A stretch of 64,000 bases of DNA. It comes from Roridomyces roridus (Eukaryota > Basidiomycota > Agaricomycetes > Agaricales > Mycenaceae). Positions 1 through 9,810 of the stretch are shown here, in pieces. The notes below the pieces were generated by a model. That model did no database searches. It had not been told where the DNA came from and was given only the letters and a program-made list of their open reading frames with translations. Position numbers and translations under genes: made by a program. How positions within the stretch are numbered: position 1 is the first letter of the stretch; the number at the start of each line of letters is the position of its first letter. The stretch is taken from NCBI GenBank assembly GCA_029378245.1, contig JARKIF010000129.1, positions 31,871-95,870 on the forward strand. Direction: 5' to 3'.

Positions 1-206
1 TACAGTACTATAGTGAAGAAGCGGAGAACTACATACTTGAGTATTTCGAGAGGCATGTAGTAGTAAGGTTCGTCAAGACAGTTGTGGATGTAGCCTCACA
101 ATACGCCAGTGGGACGATGAACAGAAGGAGGCGCTTAGCATGCACACTTGGGCAAGTGGCGATTGCATATAGGAGGGTGGAAACATGGATGACTCCAATA
201 CTCGCA

Positions 207-1726
207 CTACTCGTCCAGCAACTCGAACCATTCTGTGGATGATAGTTGTAAGAACAATAGCGCCCTCGCGAAGAAAATAAACATACTTCGCTTCAGCATC
301 GCCCTCTCCGCCAACCCCGGCACGATACACTCACACAGGGAATCCTTCAAGACCACTCCGTCTGTCTGCATCACCGTGCCCTCCGGAATATCATAAATCA
401 GTGGCAACTTCTCATTATTCCGATGCCTCCGCGTCTTCAGGGTCAGCATCCTTGCAGGTCGATTAAACAGCCCCGATTTCCTCTCAGGCTGTACCATCAT
501 CAACGGGCTATTCACATCCCCGCCCATCTGCCGTCCGATCGAGGTGCCGCCCCACAGGGCATCGCGGGGAGCCGTCCCTTGGTACAGGTCTGCATATTTC
601 CAGATCCGCTGGCGTTCCACTTTCGCGATGCAGGATCTGAGTGAGTCGACGGTGGCATGTGGGGTAACATGTGCCCGCTCGATGCGGCCCAGGGCGGTGT
701 GGACCGAGTCGAACGCAACGGAAGAGCGAACCTCGCCATCTCGGTTGTAGAGACGGTAGTAAACTACCCGAAGCTGGTTAGATACTGTCCGTGTGCGAAT
801 TGAGACGGAACACATACTGTATTTGTCCAGCGGAATCTCGCGACTGGCATAGTCCTCGGCCTGCGGTCGCGCCTTTCTCGCCTCACCAGTGAGCTCCTCG
901 AGGAAAACAACCGCAAGCGGGTTGTCAGGGCTCGCGCCGTGCCTCCCATCTCCCGTCAATACAACCCACGCGTCGTCTCTCATCAGCTCTGAATCGTAGA
1001 TGCTCGCGTAGATCTGTGTCCCGTTGGTGGTGGGCGCAGGCGTAGAGCTGGATATACTAGTGATGGATGGGTACGAATTGTAATTGTATGGATTGCGGTT
1101 GTTAGTATCCCTGCTGGTAGTGGAGCTCAAGGAATACATGCTGGACCGGTTGTGAGATGCATTGGATGAAGGGGGTCGGAGGAGTTTCCCATTAAGCACG
1201 GACGTAGACCGCACCAAAAGTCGACTGAGTCTTGGCGACCCGGATAGCGATATACGGGACGTCGTAGGCGAAGACTGGGACGGGGACGGCACCAGCTGCG
1301 CGTTCGGTGATTCCTCCACTGAGATCATCAGATCGAGAAGCCCCTCCGCAGCTAGGATACGGCGCTTGAGCACACCCGCAAGATGGGGCGGCGGCACCGA
1401 GCGTGCGAGTATGCGACCGACGAATGGATCTGGGCGGCTGGCTGCTTCTTTGACGGGTATCGCCCCGCTGGGAGTATATAGGCGGTAATAGACTGCATCG
1501 ACCGCTTCAGCGACAAGGATCACAGACTGACAATTTGACTCGCACCTTCGTATTCGGGAGCGGTGATCAAAGAAGGAGGAGGCGGAGGCGGAGCGGGCAA
1601 CGGCGGTAATGGCGCAGATTTGTAAGATGGAGCCGCAGAGGCCGTGCGCCTCGACCCTGAGTCCGCCAACGACCCAGAACGCATACTAGAGGGAACTCTA
1701 GACCTGTAAGACGGAGGGGACGACAT
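207..1726 (-). CDS. Unknown basidiomycete protein with a duplicated YYRLY module
   Basis: Two exons (1726-1546 and 1504-207) join across a 41-nt GT-AG intron to give about 492 residues. The start chosen is the ATG before a Ser/Pro-rich leader with a proline run. A module beginning VYYRLY with a conserved pattern (about 50 residues, ending in a helix that resembles LKRRILAAEGL / LRSCIAKVE) occurs twice, once just after the intron and again near residue 300, separated by a Ser/Thr/Asn-rich linker. No enzyme motif, signal peptide or membrane segment is visible. Proteins with this module and the phrase ARSVPPPH are common hypothetical proteins in mushroom genomes, to my knowledge without an assigned function. 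The gene reads toward the window start, and the MITE lies upstream of it. Confidence 0.7.
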
Positions 1727-2265
1727 GAGAGCTGTCGTGGGAGGTATCACGCCTAGGGTGATATCATACAGCACGGGTGTTCAGCGGCACAAACACACGG
1801 CACAAATTTAAACAAGGTCCACTGGTGCACAGATCACAGAGCGCCTGCGCCGAGTTGACAGCAATTCTATTAGCCTTTGCACACCGGGTGACCCTGGATA
1901 AGCTCTTCCTGAATTGACAGTGAGAAGGACATTGAGGAGTTGCACGACTACCTACGCAAGTCGCACTCCCAAGAACGCGACCTCGTACCAGGAACTGATG
2001 AAGGTCCCGACAACCAAGACAGCTCATTTCTAAAATGACGCGCAACGCGCAGTGCCGTCCGTGTGGCTCATCGGAGTGATGATAGGTCCATTCTTATCAA
2101 GAAGCAACGCCCGGATGTGCTGGCAGCTGGGTTGCCCGAGGCCTCAGCGTAGATGAGAGTCCATCTGTAAGAAGCGCAGAGCTTGGAAGCGGAGGCCATC
2201 TGGTAAGAACGAGGATGATGAAGGTAGAGTCGAAGAATAGAATCACACAAGAATCACAATCTGTT
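1727..2265. other. Intergenic, no gene seen
   Basis: This is the region upstream of the duplicated-module gene. Only short frames occur on both strands and none has a recognisable domain or splice structure. It ends at the target-site copy of the MITE. Confidence 0.5.
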
Positions 2266-2337
2266 CCGCCGATCAAGGGGGCATCGGGATCGGAATTTCG
2301 GATATAGGGTCGAAAAGATTTTTTCGACCCTGGCTGG

Positions 2338-2338
<1 letters not shown>

Positions 2339-2401
<63 letters not shown>
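2339..2401. repeat. 63-nt poly-C tract
   Basis: An uninterrupted run of 63 C lies inside the MITE, followed by TCCCCTCC. The opposite strand is a strong G-quadruplex former. The true length is probably variable and the assembled length should not be trusted to the base. Confidence 0.95.
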
Positions 2402-2404
<3 letters not shown>

Positions 2405-2721
2405 CCTCCTATATAAGGCAGATCATTCCCACGATCATGTGATTTACCGGCGGTCCGAGCAATCCGCAGCTCCCAACCATAGGAAAAATATGTATTACAA
2501 ACTTATTAGAGGACCCCAGTGTCAATTAGACCCATCTCATGTGTACTTGAGCAATGATACACTTGTTGTCTGTGGCAATGTCGTGTGAGAGTCGATGAGA
2601 CTGGCAGCTGTATTATGTAATATATCAGTCCCGATTGGAAATTTCAATCAAGAGTGTCCAATATGCTCCAAAACACATTTACTAATATACATATAGAAAC
2701 TTTTTTCGAGCCCTCTCGGGA

Positions 2722-2746
2722 CCCCCCCCCCCCCCCCCCCCCCCCC
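2722..2746. repeat. 25-nt poly-C tract
   Basis: This second C run in the MITE (25 C, then T and five more C) sits next to its right inverted terminus. Its upstream flank resembles that of the longer run. Confidence 0.95.
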
Positions 2747-2984
2747 TCCCCCGGTACGAAATTTCGATCCCGGTGCCCCCTTGCCGCCGATGCGCTACAC
2801 ACTGCGCAACAACGGATCACAGATCGCAAGCTCAAAATGGAAATGGATCAAGGCGCCGACTTGTGCTGCCAGGAAACACTTGAAAGTCGTTCACTCGTTT
2901 GTGAGCTCCATGGTTCAGGAGGAGCAAGTTATCTCTGTGCGTCCACTGCATTCCCCTCGTTATCACTCGCTCTCAAGGTCCAAA

Positions 2985-4248
2985 TCAGGGTTTACTCTGC
3001 CCTTTCGACGGCCGCGCATCCACAGGTGCATACATGGACCAATGTAGTTTTACCAGCCGTTCGACCTGTTTCAAATCCACTGCGGACTTTTTCATCTCCG
3101 CTCGCTGGAATAATATAAATGAACAACCAATTCCATGCAATCAACATAGAGAAATTCACCATTGCAAACCCGACGCCTCTATACACGGCTCCGTAGACGT
3201 CCTTGTACTCTGGGTGCGTCTTGGGTATACCCATCGCATGTAGAGCCGATTGTTTTATTATCTACGCAATCGTTAATTCGCATAAAGAACAAGAGAAAAA
3301 AATCAAACGCACAGTTTTGTTCGCCTTCTCCATCTGACTCTCGACCTCCGAGTCCTCCGTGCGTTTCCGCTTGCCTTTGTTCTCCACAGCTGCCCCCTCC
3401 CCAAATACATCTTCCTCAATAGGGATAATCTCTCGCTCTTTCCCCTTCGCACTCCGCGCTATTGGCATCTCGGGGACTTTGAACGAGCCAGAACCACCAG
3501 AACCTTCGACACCCAGACGGACCCCACTCCCGAGATTCGCGAGCGTGCTAGCGCTGCGTTTCTTGGCAAACATGGTTCCACCGCCGAGGCTCGCTGATCG
3601 GTCGAAGCGCAGTGGCGGACGACGCGGGGTGGGATCGTCGGGTCGTGGGAGGCGAGGAGCCGTGGGGAGGGGCGCGGGTGTTATGCGGGCTACGATGAGT
3701 TGGAGCTCTGTGCCCTGTGGTCGAGCAAAGATGACCATGTGTGTGGTTTCAGGACCGTCTGGGATAAGTTAGTACAGGGGAGTTGAGGTCGGGTGTGGTA
3801 TCGTACCGCTATCCCCCAACGCGACTTTGATACCAGACTGCGATGACGAAGAGGGATCGAGGCAGAATGTGTTCTCAAAGTATATTCGACTGAGAGTGGC
3901 ACTGGGGTGAACGTCCCTGGACAAATTTTGAGCCCGGAAACACGGTGAAGCATTTGCGACGCACATGGTTATCCCACCCGTCTCGTCCGTGTAGATGTCG
4001 CTGAGCTTGGTGAGCCCTATCCAGCGAAGGCTAGGTCGACCGCGCATACTCTCCAGCGCCAACGCGAGTGGGTTGTCCAGCAGCTTGTGTCCCGGAGACG
4101 TGGTATCGAGCCGCGCAGAAAACGTGAGACCATCGAGGAGGAGGTGTGAGTCTGGCAAAGAGAGGGCGCCACGGTAGAGAAGACGAAAAGGAGAGGCACG
4201 AGGTGGGGTGGGCTGGATGATATTGATGTTTGGCTGGCTCTTGGACAT
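2985..4248 (-). CDS. Probable Sld7-like replication-initiation protein
   Basis: Four exons (4248-3807, 3758-3313, 3261-3160, 3104-2985) join in phase to about 369 residues; an ATG three codons upstream is also possible. The N-terminus contains a beta-rich segment with LLLDGLTFSARLD, the middle is proline/basic-rich with a KRKR cluster that may be a nuclear signal, and the last two exons encode a compact helical end (PKTHPEYKDVYGAVYRG, then DLKQVERLVKLHW). That C-terminal pattern resembles the Sld7 C-terminal domain of fungi. In yeast, Sld7 binds Sld3 at origins in the Cdc45-loading step. The family call is from remembered pattern, not from a search, so it is moderate. The exon joins themselves are strongly supported by frame. 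Confidence 0.6.
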
Positions 4249-4432
4249 GGTGGTCACGGTGAACGATCGAGACGCGTTGTGTACGCGAGTGTCTGATCAA
4301 TCGCCACGTTTGCCGAAGCTTGCCGAAACGAGGTGTAGACCAAGAAATATATGGATACATTATAGCGAACAAAATATACAGAGCATTTCGATAGCGAGAG
4401 CGTCTAACAACCAAGAAATAAACAAACCTAGT

Positions 4433-5346
4433 TCATGCCACCTTCGGGACTGGGTACGACAGCAGATTCAACATGAGCCTCCACGTTCCATCCTGAAAGA
4501 CCACCGGTCGCACCCCACCAAACTGACGAAATCCGCCAAGCACATCAATCCGCCTATACTCTCTCGTCGAGATATCGCGCAATTCGTAAGCATCGTCCGC
4601 GCGTTTGAGCGCCGAACTTTGCAAAGCGCTCAAGGGCGTGGGGTTGATAGGTGAGTGACTATCTCTTATGAGACGCAAGTCGTCGTCCGATAGGACGGCC
4701 ATGAAATACGCGTGTATCGCGTCGAGGACGTCGATAATCTTTGCGTTTGATTCCTTGATCATGATCGGTCCCCAGCGCTGCATCCAGTATGAGAGGAAAG
4801 GCGAATCCTCATCGGCGCAGATCCATATTTCCTCCGCACTAGGAAACACGGCGGTTTCCCCCAGTTTCACATTTCGCAAGATGGAGCGACCGGTGTAGTG
4901 TCGTGCTTGTTCTGGCCGGTGGAGTATGTCCCACTGCAACTGAGGAATCGTCGGATTCAACGGATTCGGCCTGAAAATTCTCAGGTGAGAAATGGTATCG
5001 AAAACGCGCCAGGAAACACGTACAGTAGACTGGGATGAATGTGCAAAGGCACCGGAGTCCCAAATGGCAGCGGAGGGAACGTTCCCGGTGTCCAGTGCAG
5101 GGTGTCCGCAGGCAGGACAGAAAGACCGTCTCTCAGCGGGACATTGGCGTAGTCGGGCCAAGCGGGCGTATTCGCAGGCGTCTGAGGCACCCCATGCCCA
5201 GTCGCCATATGCTGCTGCCACGCCAGGGCGGTCGGGTTGTTCAGGTTCATCCCGGGGATGGGGATCGTGGGCATGTAGTTGGAAGCCATACCCGCGGATG
5301 GTAAGCCCAAGGGAGCCAGAGGCTGGCGTATAGGGTAGACTGACAT
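4433..5346 (-). CDS. DUF6699 family protein
   Basis: Two exons (5346-5024 and 4970-4433) join across a 53-nt intron to give 286 residues. The leader is Pro/Met/Asn-rich (PTIPIPGMNLNNP). The intron joins PSLL to PNPLNPTIPQLQWDIL, which starts the domain. The phrase WDILHRP, a helix like IIDVLDAIHAYF and the late motif RRIDVLGGFRQFGG are hallmarks of DUF6699, a basidiomycete-expanded family of unknown function. No catalytic residues are known to me. It is co-oriented with the Sld7-like gene, with under 200 nt between them. Confidence 0.85.
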
Positions 5347-6967
5347 GAGGGGAAATAAAAAGCTGTTGCGTAAGGGAAATTTTTAAGCTCACCAAAGCCC
5401 GTCCCAGAGGTCGGCGGATTCCAGCGCGGAGTCAAGCGTCGCATTGAAGTAAGATGAAAGGCGCGTTTGTGAATACGTCAATTCCGGTTTATCGGTGCTC
5501 AATCGGGCTAGAAAGGGTCACTGAGAAGCTGATGCACGAGGCCAATGACTCGGACGGCGGTGAGATGTACTCGAAAGGGATGGGGCAGCAGTTGTAAGGC
5601 CGTAAACAAGAGCGGGTTTCAAAACAAGATCTTCCATTTGAGACAAAAGCGGAAAACAACTCTAGTGTGGCGCACAACAAGAACTGAACAAGGTTGATAG
5701 ATGCACGCGGCCAATCATTCGCGGGATCATGCCGACCAGACGCCGATCCCGCCCAAAATTTCTCCCTACCACAAACCAGCCGGTGTCTTGCCCCAAACTC
5801 TGGCCACCAGGCCTTTCCACAGAGCGAGTTTAGTGAATTATCGCCCGAACGGACTGGAGCATCTAAAGATATGGTAAGAGAGCATCTACGCATTGCGCCC
5901 ACAAATGACAATTGGACCCACGAGACTATTGTTCCCAGAGATGGCCCTGGTTACAGCTCAAAAATGGCAGCCACATAGCCCTCTACCATACGGAAGAGTC
6001 TGAGACAACAGCCCGCTTCCACTGGGAGATCCTGGTCAATGCGGTGAGCTCGCGGCTTTTCAACAACGATTCAGATGCTCTGCACCATCCCTCATCCGCG
6101 GAGATCCATTCCGTCATCGACAGGCAAGTCGCCGCTCAGTGTAATACCCCGCTCACATGGGCTGGACTTGCGCCCAATGGCTCACACGCGTCCTCGAGAT
6201 TCTCGTTGAAGCAAGCATAATGGGCGTGGAAGTCGGGTCCAAGGAATTGATTGGAAAGATATTTTCTACATCCATGTTTGCGGGTTGGCAAAGGGGTCGC
6301 TTCAGGACGGGAAGGACGTCAAATTCCTCGTGTAGGAGTCGTGTCTTTGGATAAGGCCATTTTGGCGGCTATTTCGCCCTTCTATGCTTGGTCCGAAAGC
6401 AGTGTGCGTTGAGCAACGCCGCCGCATCGTACCTCGGACTTCGTATTGCATGATTCACAAAGTCCGAATGTGACCGCAACCCCGATTGTTGCGTTGGAGA
6501 TCTACCTTATCGACGGGACAGCAGGACAAAGAATCAGCCAATTGTTCTACGAATGGTTGAACACTTTGAAGGCAGGTAACGGCGTTTCGGAGGGTACAGC
6601 GAGGGACAAGTCATTGTTCTTTTGTGCAGCGTGATAGATGTCGTATAAAACTGTTCGGAGGCATGGTGACTGACAAGCCAACAGACAAGGTCGCCCACAG
6701 AGATGAATGCAGAAGACAAGAACAAAAAGCGGTGAAACACTGATGGCAAGTGATCACGGCATCTCTGCCTTCTTCCAACCCACGACCGCTGACAGTTCAA
6801 CACATTTGCTTTTGTCCTTATTCTGCTGGGAGACTTGTCTGGATGGAAACCGGCTAAAGGCTTCGACGGTCCATTGTCTTTTCTGCCGTCGGCCGCATGC
6901 CTCTTTTCTTGTTTTCTGTGGCTTAAAAAGACGTTTGAAGAGCTTTCTTTCGACCGTTGAACAGAAC
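5347..6967. other. 1.6 kb without a recognisable gene
   Basis: Frames here are at most about 140 codons on either strand, and I could not chain them by splice sites into anything family-like. A plus-strand frame at 5912-6220 has ordinary composition but no motif. The segment may hold a decayed gene, but I see no homology to prove it. Confidence 0.4.
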
Positions 6968-8028
6968 ATGCAACTCTTATCTCGTCTCCTTGGGCGCCAC
7001 AGCCGTACGTCTCTATTGCGCCTCTTCTCTGTGATAGGTGTCTAATGGGATTCAGATGAACGCACGACACAGAATGCTCAGGCTTCGAACCGTGCAAAGG
7101 ACGGAGAACTCGTGCTCGAGACTCATGCTCATGCCAGCCCAACCCCTCCGGCGCCAGCTGCAGGTACCAAGATTTCTCTGCCCATGCGTCTAATGTCACC
7201 CTCAGTATTGCGGAATCGGAGAAAGAAGGGACAAAATCCAGCCCGTCGGCGATCTACCGCTGTTACAGCTTTGGATGATCCTCTGGAAGCGATACGGTCA
7301 TTCGACGCTGCGCTCGAGAGTTTCATGAATGAGCACTTCCCGAAGGACGGACACCGTTTTGCCGACACTCCGGCGATTGTCATCTTCCCACCGCCTGTTC
7401 CTGTCCTTGCTTACGCTCCACAAATTCCCAACCTTGCGCTTCTTGTGCCGCCCTCGGAATCGGAATTGAGGCATCGGAGAAGGAAGGGGCAAAACCCAGC
7501 CCGTCGGTCGGCCGTCGTTTCATCTGCGCTGCCGTCCATCGAAACTGTGTTGAAGAGTTCTTGCAAGGGTGCGTGATACAGATGACTCCGGTTTGGTTTT
7601 AATGCTTGGCAGAAGAAGGAGCCCCGGAACCGCAGACTCCGGCGGGTCATTTTGAACCTACGGATAAGGAGAAGTGTCTTCCTCCCCTTCCGACGCCCAA
7701 CGTAGATGCAACTCAAGTCGCAGTGCTCCAACGCCGCAAAGCCAAGCGGCTTACCAACTCGAGCTCCAACCGCATCGCAAACAGCTGCGTCTTTTGCGAG
7801 GTCGGGCTATCTCACCAAGCTTGTCTCGTCAACATATTGGAATGGTTGCCACCTCCGCCACCTCGATCAGGACCACTCGTCCGGCCGTTTTTGGCGCGCA
7901 AACCGGTACCGAGGGAGGTCGTTGCGAATGCTCTGGCTCCGGCCTCTGCAGCCAGGCGATCGTCGTTCTATACCTTTCCGGCTGTTTGCACGGCAGTGCT
8001 TGCGCTGGTGTTGCTGACCAGGAATTGA
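6968..8028 (+). CDS. Unknown protein, first of a tandem paralogous pair
   Basis: Three exons (6968-7004, 7056-7568, 7613-8028) join in phase to 321 residues. The start was fixed by comparison with the downstream paralogue: both begin M-x-x-x-SRLL in a very short first exon and share the same intron phases. An internal repeat, RNRRKKGQNPARR and RHRRRKGQNPARR, is strongly basic. The last exon carries EKCLPPLPT, a basic stretch, then C-x2-C-x5-HQ (CVFCEVGLSHQ), and ends in a hydrophobic segment of about 15 residues followed by LLTRN, which could be a tail anchor. I recognise no family. The Cys/His pattern might bind metal, but that is inference. Confidence 0.6.
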
Positions 8029-8575
8029 GGCTGCAGGGCGTCGAGGGCGAAAACAAAGAAGACGACTATGGGATGAACAGTAATGGACTCGGACGAATCA
8101 CTTAATGAACCAATGACTGTAATGGCACTGTACTGGACATTATGTAAACGTTGAACACGAATGCATTTACCGATCGACGCGTAGTTGACCCGACGCGTTA
8201 TTTGTTCGAGCAACTCTCCTGGTCTCGTGACACGTATTCTCTTTGCTTCTGACTGTCACGTTGCAGCCACAGATTTCTTGTGATGGTCCTCCTTTTGCTG
8301 CAACATATCTCGAAAATTTAATACAAGTCAACCGCAAATGGCACGGCACGGCCTTTATTTCCAGTTCAGATATTCTGAGAAATCACGGCGACTTCCTGCT
8401 TGTTTTCAAAGACAACACCGTTGTGTGCACCCTTGTTCTGCCTAGTGGACCTATCCATCATATGCGTATACTAGTCCCCTATTGTCTCTTGGCCACACTA
8501 TTTTTTCTCTTGTTCCTGTTTGCCTAAAAGGACTCGGGTATATCTTCGCCTTCCAACCCCGAGCCCAAGTTTCGA
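8029..8575 (+). other. Intergenic region between the paralogues
   Basis: No convincing gene. It contains two ACGCGT sites 16 bp apart (8177 and 8193). A short plus-strand frame at 8243-8527 ends in a hydrophobic stretch but has no partner exon or paralogue. Confidence 0.4.
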
Positions 8576-9626
8576 ATGTGCTCCGTATCCCGACTCTTAC
8601 CTTGCAGGCGGCGCAATGGCCGTAAGCACTCATTTACGCTCGTTTGCTGGAGTTATCCTGACGGTTTTGGATTCAGAGGCTCGAAATGCTGATCGCCATG
8701 TTCGCTTTGACGTCCCTGAATCGACATCGTCATCGACATCGACTCGACCAGCGGAACAACGTTTCGGTCGCAAAACACAGTCTTCTCCACTCATTCCTCC
8801 GATTTGGGCACGTCCCGCCGAAGCAAGAAGCGTCTTGAAACTGCCAGATCCTCCAAAGGGTGCGTGATTTCTATATAACGCGAAATTTTTTCAACGCCAG
8901 TGGACAGAGAAATATCAGAGGCAGGAAAAGAATCTTCCTTCCCTTCCGACGTTTACATCCCACATGCCGCCAAAGGGTGCGTGATTTCTGCATACAGCGA
9001 AATTTGTTCAACGCCAGTGGACAGTGCAATATCAGAGGCAGGAAAAGAATCTTCCTCCCCTTCCAACATGTTCATCTCTTATTTCCGAAACCCGCTCATC
9101 GAGGCGTGCGAAAAAGGCTTCCAAGGAACAACAGAAATCAAGTTGTACCTCGACTTCAAGTCGGTGCAGCCTTTGCGATATGTGTCCACCTCACCAGCGC
9201 GCTCTGCACGACTGGATGGCTTCTGTGTCTGCCAATAAACAGCAGTACCCGTGGTCCTATTCGTCATGCCCGGCGCCTCAGGTCACAAAGAACGAGGCGG
9301 TAGATTTTCCCGCTGCGTGGCCTTCTGCAGCCGAGACGTGGCCTTCCGGGGCCGCGACTTGGGGATATCCGTCCTATGAGTATCCAGTAACGAACAACGC
9401 GTCTGCCTTCCCCTCGACTTACGGGTGGCCTTCCTCATATTATCTGCCCACCCAAGCGACAAATCGGGTTCCAAGCACACAAACCAGTAGAGCATTTTAT
9501 CCGGCTCAGTTGTGTGCATCAACCATCCAAATTCCCAGGAGACTTCCGCTCACTCCTGCCCAGCTCAACTGCATGCCCGCGGTGCAACCTTGGATGAATA
9601 GCAATTATTATGCTCAGTGTTTTTAA
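8576..9626 (+). CDS. Unknown protein, second of the paralogous pair, with a duplicated exon
   Basis: Four exons (8576-8621, 8677-8859, 8908-8976, 9025-9626) join in phase to 299 residues. Like its upstream paralogue it starts M-x-x-x-SRLL and has EKNLPPLPT, a basic helix and C-x2-C-x2-HQ (SLCDMCPPHQ). Exon 3 and its intron are a tandem copy of the following unit. The C-terminal third is unlike the paralogue: Trp/Tyr/Pro/Ser-rich (AAWPSAAETWPSGAATW) and low complexity. There is no signal peptide or membrane helix. Function is unknown. The last ten codons lie within a repeat that recurs beyond the F-box block. Confidence 0.6.
8860..9093 (+). repeat. 117-bp tandem duplication of an intron plus exon
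   Basis: The two units start at 8860 and 8977. Each has a 48-nt intron (GTGCGTGATTTCT...GGACAG) followed by coding sequence for YQRQEKNLP-like residues. The duplicated exon is 69 nt with phase 1 on both sides, so duplication preserves the frame. Confidence 0.85.
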
Positions 9627-9784
9627 TTTTGAGGCTGCCGCCCTTAACGACCTAGATCTCTTACTGTGTCATTCGAGTATTTATACCATAATTAATGTCG
9701 CATCACGAATTCCTGCGAACTTTGAAGCTCGACGCGTCCTTGTTGATGCACTTGATTTGGCACTGTGTTGACTCCACGTGACAG
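9594..9784 (+). repeat. ~190-bp direct repeat, left copy
   Basis: This begins at the last codons of the upstream gene (ATGAATAGCAATT) and ends CTCCACGTGACAG just before the F-box gene. It recurs at 11554-11738 with scattered differences. It contains ACGCGT. Confidence 0.8.
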
Positions 9785-9810
9785 TTTCGTCCTACTTTAC
9801 ACCACCACCA

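Larger units (their letters stand above)
2274..2783. mobile_element. hAT-like MITE with 8-bp target duplication
   Basis: The two ends are inverted repeats of 27 nt (2274-2300 and 2757-2783, starting CAAGGGGGCA) with two mismatches. A perfect 8-bp direct repeat, CCGCCGAT, flanks the element at 2266-2273 and 2784-2791. The 8-bp duplication and the CA-starting termini are typical of hAT-superfamily elements. The 510 bp hold no transposase frame, so the element is non-autonomous. Inside are two C homopolymers, each preceded by a similar TTTTTTCGA...GGAC sequence in the same orientation, and a TATATAAGG box after the first. Family assignment rests on the ends only. Confidence 0.85.

Noticed and set aside
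6534..7199. 221-codon minus-strand frame
   Set aside because: It lies opposite the first paralogue's first exons, has no motif and no homologous frame in the second paralogue.
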